Of a stretch of 64,000 bases of DNA, positions 32,641 to 41,722 are shown one piece after another. This stretch comes from Promerops cafer. Its lineage: Eukaryota > Chordata > Aves > Passeriformes > Nectariniidae. Below the pieces are notes generated by a model. That model was not told where the DNA came from. It saw only the letters and a program-made list of their open reading frames with translations, and made no database searches. The DNA lies in the NCBI GenBank assembly GCA_013398275.1, contig VZSE01002457.1:186001-250000 (forward strand). The letters run 5' to 3'. A program made the position numbers and the translations under genes. How positions within the stretch are numbered: the stretch's first letter is position 1; each line of letters opens with the position of its first letter.

Positions 32641-33287
32641 NNNNNNNNNNNNNNNNNNNNNNNNNNNNNNNNNNNNNNNNNNNNNNNNNNNNNNNNNNNN
32701 NNNNNNNNNNNNNNNNNNNNNNNNNNNNNNNNNNNNNNNNNNNNNNNNNNNNNNNNNNNNNNNNNNNNNNNNNNNNNNNNNNNNNNNNNNNNNNNNNNNN
32801 NNNNNNNNNNNNNNNNNNNNNNNNNNNNNNNNNNNNNNNNNNNNNNNNNNNNNNNNNNNNNNNNNNNNNNNNNNNNNNNNNNNNNNNNNNNNNNNNNNNN
32901 NNNNNNNNNNNNNNNNNNNNNNNNNNNNNNNNNNNNNNNNNNNNNNNNNNNNNNNNNNNNNNNNNNNNNNNNNNNNNNNNNNNNNNNNNNNNNNNNNNNN
33001 NNNNNNNNNNNNNNNNNNNNNNNNNNNNNNNNNNNNNNNNNNNNNNNNNNNNNNNNNNNNNNNNNNNNNNNNNNNNNNNNNNNNNNNNNNNNNNNNNNNN
33101 NNNNNNNNNNNNNNNNNNNNNNNNNNNNNNNNNNNNNNNNNNNNNNNNNNNNNNNNNNNNNNNNNNNNNNNNNNNNNNNNNNNNNNNNNNNNNNNNNNNN
33201 NNNNNNNNNNNNNNNNNNNNNNNNNNNNNNNNNNNNNNNNNNNNNNNNNNNNNNNNNNNNNNNNNNNNNNNNNNNNNNNNNNNNNNN
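32641..33287. other. Assembly gap (647 N)
   Basis: A run of N begins immediately after an A-tract (32626-32640) inside the HDAC4 3' UTR. The true length is unknown. A homopolymer or AT-rich stretch probably broke the assembly. Confidence 0.98.
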
Positions 33288-33534
33288 AGAGCTTATTACA
33301 GATATGTAGTATCAAAAAGTTGTAACTATATTATATTCTACTTTATACCTATACATGCTCAGTATGATGTCACCATTGGTAGCAGCTACCGGTTTCCGCT
33401 GTAATTTAGACACAATTTCACTCTTCTTGTATGGATCCTACTTTCAGTGATGGTAGCATTCTTTGTGCTCAATTTTCCGATGGTCCTTTCTTTTAAAATG
33501 GTGGAGTTGGAATATTTTTCTCATTCTTGCTTTT

Positions 33535-33642
33535 TCTTTGGTTTTTTTTTATTTTATTTTATTTTTATTTTCTTTTTCTCTTTTCTCTTTATTTTGTTTT
33601 TGGGGTTTTTTTGTTGTTTGTTTGTTTGTTTTTTTTTTACTG
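33535..33642 (+). repeat. T-rich low-complexity tract at the 3' UTR end
   Basis: About 100 bases of T-rich sequence, with TTTTA units at the start and TTTG units near 33612-33630. It lies about 100 bases before the distal poly(A) signal. Confidence 0.9.
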
Positions 33643-33740
33643 GCCAATGGTGTCTTTTTCTGACAGTACCGACTTCAATTTCAACTTTATTAGGAGTCCA
33701 GTATTTTGTACCACATTATGACAACTTGTTATTCTTGTGG

Positions 33741-33748
33741 TGTAAATA
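33741..33748 (+). promoter_or_regulatory. Pumilio-type motif overlapping the poly(A) signal
   Basis: TGTAAATA fits the PUF consensus UGUANAUA and shares six bases with the distal AATAAA. PUF binding here is inference. The motif is short and sits in AT-rich DNA. Confidence 0.3.
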
Positions 33749-33750
33749 AA
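33745..33750 (+). promoter_or_regulatory. HDAC4: Distal poly(A) signal, HDAC4
   Basis: AATAAA preceded by T-rich sequence. It is the last such signal before CR1-bearing intergenic DNA begins, so it is the best candidate for the main 3' end. It overlaps a Pumilio-type motif, TGTAAATA, at 33741-33748. Confidence 0.65.
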
Positions 33751-34332
33751 AGAAAAAAAGTTAATTATAGTACCACCCGGGTTTCTGCTGCTGATCTTCT
33801 TTCCTTCCTTTGCTGGGATGGGGTGTTTAATCTGCTGGGTTCTTGGTATGTCGTGGAAGGGGGTCTTGGTGCCAGAGTGGTTTTCTGGGCAAAATATACC
33901 CATGTCTACATTGGGGTGTCCATGGAATAGCTCCTGGAGTTTCCCTGTTTCCTTGTGGCTCCCAGGCACACGTTGAGAACTGTCTACAGGACAACAGTTG
34001 AGTTTCCATGTGAAGCACCTCCACCTTCGTACCTTTCACGGCCTTTTTCATCTGTGTTTTCCCTCTCACTGGCTTCCTGCCTGTCTCTGGAGCCCCCTGA
34101 ACCATCCAAAATCCATCTGCTCCACGTGTGTCACCTGGAATTGCCCTGTGGTCACCGGGGAGGAGGCCACGCTTCAGTTCTGGGCTCCTTGCAGTGACTG
34201 CCCGGGAGCAGCAGCAGGTTGGTGTTCACCAAGGGCTCCTCGTGGGAGGGACAGGGCCGAGCTCACAGGGAAAATTTGGGATGCTCATGATTCCCTCAGC
34301 AGTGAAGCATCCCCTGCTGCTTCAGCGTGATT

Positions 34333-34692
34333 CATGGCAGCCGTGGAATGGTTTCAGTTGGAAGGATCTGAGAGGTCCCCTCTCATCCCACCCCTGCCAT
34401 GGCAGGGACACCTTCCACTGTCCCAGGCTGCTCCAGCCCCAGTGTCCAGCCTGGCCTTGGGCACTGCCAGGGATCCAGGGGCAGCCCCAGCTGCTCTGGG
34501 CACCCTGTGCCAGGGCCTGCCCACCCTCCCACGGAACAATTCCTAATTCCCAATATCCCATCCAGCCCTGCCCTCTGGCAGTGGGAGCCATTCCCTGTGT
34601 CCTGTCCCTCCATGCCTTGTCCCCAGTCCCTCTGCAGCTCTCCTGGAGCCCCTTTAGGTGCTGGAAGGAGCTCTGAGCTCTCCCTGGAGCCT
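34333..34692 (-). mobile_element. CR1 LINE fragment, young-looking
   Basis: Complete 3' tail through GGAGCCCCTTTAGGTGC and the following GAGCTCTCCCTGGAGC. It starts about 560 bases past the HDAC4 distal poly(A) signal. It is nearly identical to the copy at 791-1165 over about 230 bases. Confidence 0.92.
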
Positions 34693-36399
34693 GTATTTGT
34701 GTGCAGTGTGGGTGTGGTGACTGTTTTAGGACCACGGGGGTTCCAGCCTGGCTGGGAGGGCGCCTGCAGCTCCCAGGAGCTGGGGGGGCTCATTTCTGGG
34801 AGTGCAATCCCACTGCTGGGTGATGCAGCTCAGGCAGAGGCCTTGTTTTGAGGGGTGGGGGCTGTTTCAGACACCATCCCAGTCCCCGTGCCAGGCATCA
34901 TCTCACCTGGAATGCCCTGAGCTCACCGTGGGCACCGCCACATAAACCTGAGGGGAGGGTTGGGCTCAGGGCTGTGGCACCCCCTGCTTTGGCCATGGGG
35001 ATTTTTACAGCCAGGAGCCTGCTGATCCCAAAGAAAATGACGTTGTGCTGCAATGAATGTGATCCAACAGGATTCTGAGGGGTTTCCCTCGTGGCTCCTC
35101 CAGTGTGTGCCCATGGCTGGCTGTGAGGGATGGATGCCTGGCCTGGCACTGGCACACCCTTCCCAGGGCTCTCACTGGGTTTAATTTTCTTTATTTCACT
35201 TGTTTTCCTAATATTTTTAAAGGAGGAAGAGGCAGTTTCTGCCTCTGGGCAGCAAGTCAAGGCTTTGTGCTTCAGATGAAAGCCTGTGGCAGTGGGAGCA
35301 CTGCAGGGGGAGGAAAAGGGTCCAATATTAAATGTACAACCTGAGCACACGGGGGGCAGGAGTTCATCCTGTGCCAGCAAAACGTCCTGGGTTTATGAGG
35401 GGATTTGCATCTGTGCGAAGTAGAAACTTTCTCCTAGGGCTGGGTTGATCTCTCAGGGAATTCTCTGAAGCTCACTCAGGGACCTGAGGGTTCATTTGTT
35501 GTCCCTGCCTGGATGGGATGTGTTGGTGCAACCTGCAGAGTTGCCCTGGGATAGAGAAAATGCTGGGCAAAATAGCGTGTGGGGTGAAATTCCAGGGGAT
35601 GTCAAAGGGGCTGGGAGTTCCTGGCAGGGAGAGGCTGGGAGGTGTTTCACAGTTCTCCTGGAGGAAAATACTGTGATCGTTGATGGAGAGGTGCAGTAAC
35701 AACATCCAGGAATTCAGGACCTTTCTGTCTGGGTATGGGAGAAAAGGCTGAAGCTGGGCTGAGGCAGGAGAAAGTTCAAGGCAAGAGGGACGTGGAAGGG
35801 CTGGACCTCTGGGGGTGCCTGAAAAACCAGGGCTCCTCAGCTGGGCTGTTCACAGAGCAACAGAGAATCTATTTTAAGAATTGTGGTAAAAACCCCAGCT
35901 CCCCAGGCTGTGGGGAAGGCACAGTCTGCCTTTTCTCCAGCAGCACAAGCTGGCAGAGCCAGTTCCTGCTGAGGATGGTGAATATATTCCCATTCCATGG
36001 CTGTGCTAATGGAAGGCTTCAGCAGGAATGGAGCAAATCCCAGCCTAATTGCAGGCTCTGAGGGAAAGGACTCCTGGCTGGGGGACACAGAGAGGGGCCA
36101 GGTGTCTTCTGGATGCCCACGAGGGAAGAGCAAACCTCTGCCCATGTTTACAGCAAATTAAATGGTTCAGTAGCAGAAGGAAATGTTTGGGGTTGAAACA
36201 AAACCACCCCAAAATCTCACTGCTGCACAGCAGACGTGGGGAAAACATTTCCTGTGTAGATTGATCACACAGCCAGAGCATCAGTGTGCACTAGCCACAG
36301 ACAGGTGCCCTTTATCTGATTTATTACAGGCCCTTTTGAGTCTTTTTCATCTATTTTTTTATTAATACATTCCCCTGCCCCAAGGGGGGAAGGTTTGTA

Positions 36400-36470
36400 A
36401 TCACGGAATCACAGAAAAGGACTTTAAAGATCATCTTGTTCCAGCTCCCTGCCATGCCCAGGGACTCCTT
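36400..36470 (-). mobile_element. CR1 LINE 3' tail fragment
   Basis: ATCACGGAATCACAG, GGACTTTAAAGATCATC, CCTGCCATGCCCAGGGAC. Confidence 0.75.
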
Positions 36471-36825
36471 CTTCAAATTCAGTGCAATTAAAGGGGGAAA
36501 AAAAAGGGTTTTTACTGTATTTAGAAGGATGAGGGTGCAGACAGAATTGTGCATTTGTGCTATATCAAGACGCAATTATCCAATGGACAACAGCTTCAGA
36601 GTGCCTGCAGGAACAAGAAACCTGTTTCCCATTAAATCAGGAATGGAATGGGGAGCAATTCCTGGGCTTTAAAGGTGATTAAAGAGTCCTTGAGCAAGCT
36701 TTCAGAATTTCACTCTTCAATTACACGTTTGAATTTGAAAGGGGGAGGAAAAAAATTATAAAACCTAAAAATCCCTCCTTCCCCACTAGCAGGGAGCAAT
36801 TCTTGCAATGCTCCCCCAACCCGCG

Positions 36826-37260
36826 TGGATAACGCGGCCAGCGCGGGCTTGGCAGCCGCCTTTGAGCCTGGGCTCACCGGGCGGGCAGCGACGGGAATTT
36901 CTGGAGCCGATTTATCCAGGAGGAGGTCCCGGCGCTGCTGAGGGTCCCCGAGCCCAGCCCAGCCCTGGCAGAGCTGCCTCGGGGCTGCTCCCGAATCCTT
37001 CCGTGCTGCGCTCCGGCGGGAGGAAACCCGGGACCAAAGGGGATGAAAAGCGGCTTTGGGAGAGGGGGAAAGAACTCTCTCCGGAAGGGAGGGAAGAACC
37101 TCGCTGGGAGCATCCCGAGCCCTGCCAAGGCCGGAGAGCGCCGGGCCGGCCAAGGGAAGAGGGGCTGCACCCCCAGCCTGTTTTTAGGGAATGTCCGCAG
37201 GCTGGGGCAGCCAGGTGCCCGGCCCCCGCTCCGGGCAAGCTCCGCGGCTTCCCGCAGCTC
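36826..37260. promoter_or_regulatory. CpG-rich patch in intergenic DNA
   Basis: Dense CpG beginning at GATAACGCGGCCAGCGCGGG and continuing through GGGCGGGCAGCGACGGG to GCTCCGCGGCTTCC. Both flanks are CpG-poor. Open frames of 229 (+) and 147 (-) codons overlap here and show no known domain. It could be an orphan CpG island, an unannotated first exon or an enhancer. Confidence 0.45.
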
Positions 37261-37984
37261 TGGCTGGAAGCTGATCAGGGCTGCCTGGCTCCCCCTGGGC
37301 TGATGGATGGACGATGGCCCCTGACTCGCTGGGAAGCCTTCCCTCGTTTTAGGGGACGGGGGATGCTCAGCCTGGGGCTGGCGAAGCAGCTCCGAGTTGG
37401 GGATAACAAATTGCCCTGGCCAGGTTTATCTGCTGGGCTTCGGCAGGGCCCTGTGCTGTGCCAGACCCTGGAGTGCTGCAAGTGGGACTGGAACTGAGTT
37501 ACTCTGGGTGGGCTGCAGGCTAATTCCTCTTTCATCTAAAGCCTTCTCACAGCTGACCTCCCTCCCCTTTATCTGCGATGGGAAATTCGATTTGCACTGT
37601 TACTCCAAAACAATTCCTCTCCGTTCCCTTTGTGAGGTGAGAAAGGCAGGACTGAGGGCTTGAGCATCCAGGGCTGCTTCCCAGCTCTGCTGCTGAGAGG
37701 CCTGGAGGGGAGTGAAGAGGAATCCAAGCAGGGAAGTGTCTGCACATCCCATCAGGGCTTCTCCAAAGCGCGTCTCGGATCCGCTCTGGGGACAGCTGGA
37801 TGGTGCCCTTGTCCCCAAGGGTCCTGGCTCACCGTGCCCGTGCTGCTGGGCTGCTCAGCCAGTCCTTCCTGGGGCAGAGCCGTGCTGCAGTTTTGTCTGG
37901 AGGCAGGGAAGTGACACAAGAACACGGAACTCGGCGGGGCCCAACCTCCCCCCGGCCTGAAAATGCAGTGCCTTGGATTTGTCG

Positions 37985-38215
37985 TGAATCACTTGGGTTG
38001 GAAAAGCCCTCTCAGACCAGAGAGCCCAACCATCCCCCCAGCCCTGCCAAGCCCACCACTGACCCAGGTCCCCACGTGCCACATCCACACGGCTTTTCAA
38101 TCCCTCCAGGGGTGGGGACTCCCCCCTGCCCTGGGCAGCTGCGCCACTGCCTGACCTCCCTTCCAGGGAAGAAATCTTCCCTAATATCCAACCTGAGCCT
38201 TCCCTGAGGGGCTGA
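37985..38215 (-). mobile_element. CR1 LINE fragment, different subfamily
   Basis: CACTTGGGTTGGAAAAG, GAGCCCAACCATCCC, GTGCCACATCCACACGGC, then AATATCCAACCTGAGCC. Confidence 0.75.
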
Positions 38216-39029
38216 AGGGAATCCCATTCTGGGATTCTCTGATCCTCCTGAGCAGAACTGAACCATGTGGACAACCTGCAGAAGGATTAAAGGTATTTCT
38301 GGAGACTTCCAGGCGAGCTTTTGCTCTTCCTCCTTATCCTACTGCAGGACAGATTTCTTCTCCCTTGCTCTACCTGAAAGAGGTTTTGCCTGTGTCATCC
38401 TCAGCTTTGGGACTTTGGGGAGTTGAAGATTCACAGCAGAGCAACTTCCAAAATGAGGACATGAGAACTCACAGCAAAAATGCTCTGAAAAATGCATTGG
38501 CTGATGGTGGTCAGGAGCAGCTCTCAAAGCAACATCTTTCTAAAGAAACTTAAAAATAATCTCCCAGTTTTGCTTTGGGTTGGGTGTTGGTTTTTTTTCC
38601 CCCTTGGGCACAATTAAATCTGTGAGCTCAAAGGAACACATTGTATTTTGGCTGGCTGCTGGAAAAGTCAAGTGGAATGGGAAAAGATGCCCTGGCTGCC
38701 ACCAAATCCATCTGTTGGCTGTGCAGCATCATACTTGTTCTGCTGGGTGGCTGGGGAGAGCCAATTGGAGGCTCAAGTGCTTTCCCAACTTTTATCTGGA
38801 TTTTCTTCTTTTCCAGACAACTTGGATTTGGCTTGGAACCTGTCTGGCAGCGTTTGGCTTCCTGCCTGCTTGGAGCCAGGGCCTGTGGAGATTAATGATA
38901 TGGAAAATGAGGAATGCTGGCCATAAAACTCTGAAACTGTGGGAAAAAGGCAGCTCAGAGAGGCAGCCCCTGGTGAGAAGGTGTGTGGCTGCTTCAGAGG
39001 TGGGGTTTGGGAGGGCAAAGGTTCTGGCA

Positions 39030-39185
39030 GGGTTATTTTCCCCATCCCTGGCAGTGTCCCAGGCCAGGTTGGACAGGGCTTGGAGCAACCTGGGATAGTG
39101 GGAGGTGTCTCTGCCCATGGCAGAGGGTGGAATGGGATGAGTTCTTTGGTCCCTTCCAACCCAAACCATTCCGGGATTCTGAGAC
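39030..39185 (+). mobile_element. CR1 LINE fragment
   Basis: CAGGCCAGGTTGGACAGGG through CCCTTCCAACCCAAACC and a GGGATTCTGAGA tail, followed by a short A-tract. Confidence 0.88.
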
Positions 39186-40670
39186 ATTAAAAAAAAAAGT
39201 TATCTCATGAAGGGGCTGGAGTGCCTTGAGTACAACAAATCCTTCCCTTCCCCTCCTGATGGAAATGGGAAACTCCCCTGGGTGAAGGGTGCCTCCCTCC
39301 AGCAGGCAGCTATGGTTAATTCCGAGCAGGGGAGAGGAAACCTGTGAGGATTATATCCGAAATTTTCCATGACCTCTGCTCCCATGAGCTACATGGCACC
39401 CACCTGGGCCTCCCTGCACCCTGGGACACCCCCCTTCACCCCCAAGGTGTGCACAGGCTTCACCTCCTCCTAGATTCTGACTGCATTCCGTGCAGAACGG
39501 GAATTCTCGGTTATGAAATGGGGCGACCCATGGAAAGGATCCAGGCAACCCCAGATCAGTGGGGATGGCATGTTCCTCGTAATCTGTGCCTGGAATTGGC
39601 ACCCTAAAGCCTTTGGGCAGCACAGGCAATGCCAGCACCCCCTGACTCCTGCCAGAGCTCTGGCTGAACAAGAGGAGAGAGTCCTGCAAGAGCAGCCATG
39701 CCAGGAGCTTTTATCCATTGCAAAATTCGCCTAGAAACATTTAACTCGTTACAAAATCCACCTAGAAACACGTTTGAGGCTTTGTTGTCCTAAAAGAAGG
39801 GGCTTGGTGACCTCTTGCTGGAGCAGGGTAGCTTGGCCAAGGCCGGGGAAGGAGGATTTGAGGTGGGTGCAGGGATTGAGCTGCAGGAGCTCGGCGGGCA
39901 GGGATTTAGGATGCTGGGGCACGCCCCTCTCTGATCGTGACCCTGTGAAGGTGTGGGAGGAGGGACGGGGCTGTTTGAAGTCCCAGCCACCCGCCTTCCC
40001 TTTCCAGCCCTTTTTACCGAGGCTGAGCTTGATTAAATCATCATTTCCTTGCTGGAAGTGGGCTGAGGACAGGCTCAGTGCTCCTGTGGCACCCACAGAA
40101 AGCAGCACCAGGCAGGATCCCCACCCCGGAGGGGACGGATGTGGGGTTTGGCCCTCGGATTATTTTCTTTAGCCCAAACTCAGGCCAACAGTACAAAACC
40201 TGGTGGGTAGGAAAGATGAAGGCGAATGAGTCTTTAGGTGGGGAAAGGTGGAAATCACCTGGAAAGAAGACACATATACATATATTTATAGATATATATT
40301 TTTTTATATGGATAAATATATATAAAATCTGACCCAGCCCTGAACTTTTCTGGCAGGGAAGCAAAATTCATGAGGAAATACAGCCCAGCCTGCAATTCCT
40401 CATTATATCAGTGGGAGCCACGTTAGTGGGGCCAGTAAATCTGCCAGATGGCAACAGGGGATTAGGTGGGAAGGTGGGACCCTCAGGAGGGTGCTGTGCC
40501 TGCCCTCCCCCAGCCCCTGAGCACCCCCACCTTCCTCGTTAAGGAATGTTAATCACCCCAGCTCCCAAAATGCTCCCAGAGGTTTGTTTATAATAAAATC
40601 TTTATGGTGCTCAGAGGTTTGGGGATTTTTTTCCCTTTCCCTGTTGCATGGGAAGGGCTGGGAGGGATGG

Positions 40671-40775
40671 CAGCTCCAAGCAGCTGTGGCTGCCCCTGCA
40701 TCCCGGGCAGTGTTCAAGGACAAGCTGGATGGGGCTTGGAGCAACCTGGGGTAGTGGAAGCTGTCCCTGACCCTT
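40671..40775 (+). mobile_element. CR1 LINE fragment (tail lost)
   Basis: AGCTGTGGCTGCCCCTGC, then CTGGATGGGGCTTGGAGC and GTAGTGGAAGCTGTCCC. The usual tail is absent. Confidence 0.75.
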
Positions 40776-41583
40776 TTCCAGAGATGTTCAGGAATTTGAC
40801 CTCTTCGGGATCGCTGCCCTTGCTGAGCAGGGGGAACAGGAATGGGATCGGGAGTTAGCTGGGTGGCAGGGATAAGGAAACCAGCAGACAGATGCAATCC
40901 CCAAAATCTCGTTTGCTTAAGTAAGCACCCCAGGCTGCCAGGCTGGGCTCAGTCCCAGCTGGGTGTTGGCTGCCCCCGTGCTCTGCAGAACTCGTGACAC
41001 ATCAAGGAAAAGCCTTTTCAAGCAGCAGAGCTAAAGAAAAGATTGAAAAAAACACCCCTGAAAATCAAGTGGCTGGCAGAGAACGCAGCTGGCTCCTTCC
41101 TCCCCGTTCGGTCCGTTTGTTTTCCGTAGTCACCAAGGTCATCCTGGAAAAACCACGGTGTGGTTCTCCATTCCCAGCCCTCCCCCGGCTTTCCCTTCAG
41201 CTTCCATTTCCTGCTCTCCCTCCCTGTGCGAGCCGTGAAGGAAGAAGGACGAGCCACGAGGGATGAAGGATGGGCTGCTTCTCCGGAGGGGAGGAGGCAC
41301 AGGCAGCGCTTTCCCCTCGGGAGCAGAGCGATTCCTTGCGAGTGCTCACAGGAGCCACCCTGGCAGCAGGCAGGGGCTGTGCCAAGGGATGATATCGCAT
41401 CCCGGGGCTGATGGAGTCCAGAGCCCCCCGGGGGGACCGGGCGGAGATAAAAGGGAGAGCTGTAGAGCTGTCTGCTCAGGACAGAGCCCGGCCCATCACC
41501 TGCGGGAGATAACGGGAGCCGGGTGTGCCTGGGAGCCGGGAGGAGGTAACAAATGGAGCGCTGCAATCACCTAAGGGGGATCG

Positions 41584-41722
41584 CAGAACCCCAGGATGGT
41601 TTGGGATGGAAGGGACCTTAAAGCTCGTCCAGCTCCATCCCCTGCCGCGGGCAGGGGCACCTCCCACTATCCCATGGTGCTCCAAGCCCCGTGCAGCCTT
41701 GTCCTTGGACACTTGACCCTTG
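41584..41722 (-). mobile_element. CR1 LINE fragment
   Basis: AGAACCCCAGGATGG, GGAAGGGACCTTAAAGC, GGGCAGGGGCACCTCCC, then TCCTTGGACACTT. Confidence 0.88.

Larger units (their letters stand above)
28717..33770 (+). other. HDAC4: HDAC4 3' UTR (about 5 kb)
   Basis: The stretch follows the TAG at 28716 and runs to an AATAAA at 33745-33750. A length near 5 kb agrees with my recollection of a long mammalian HDAC4 3' UTR. No CR1 is seen inside it, in contrast to the introns and the downstream DNA, which fits a retained transcript region. It contains A-rich runs (29,018-29,541), an AT-rich middle (29,820-30,600), a GC-rich block (30,670-32,100), microRNA seed matches and an assembly gap. Confidence 0.85.

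Noticed and set aside
32327..33325. Open frames of 332, 254 and 248 codons spanning 32.3-33.3 kb
   Set aside because: They exist only because the 647 N are read as open. The real sequence on either side is non-coding UTR.
1..33770. Intronic microRNA genes known from mammalian HDAC4
   Set aside because: The human ones sit in upstream introns. I saw no convincing long hairpin here, and no RNA folding could be run.
34128..34676. 182-codon + frame
   Set aside because: Its second half is the reverse complement of a CR1 element, not a cellular gene.
36808..37497. 229-codon + frame in the CpG-rich patch
   Set aside because: Pro/Gly/Arg-rich with no domain, and overlapped by minus-strand frames of 147, 108 and 98 codons. 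Low stop density in GC-rich DNA explains it.
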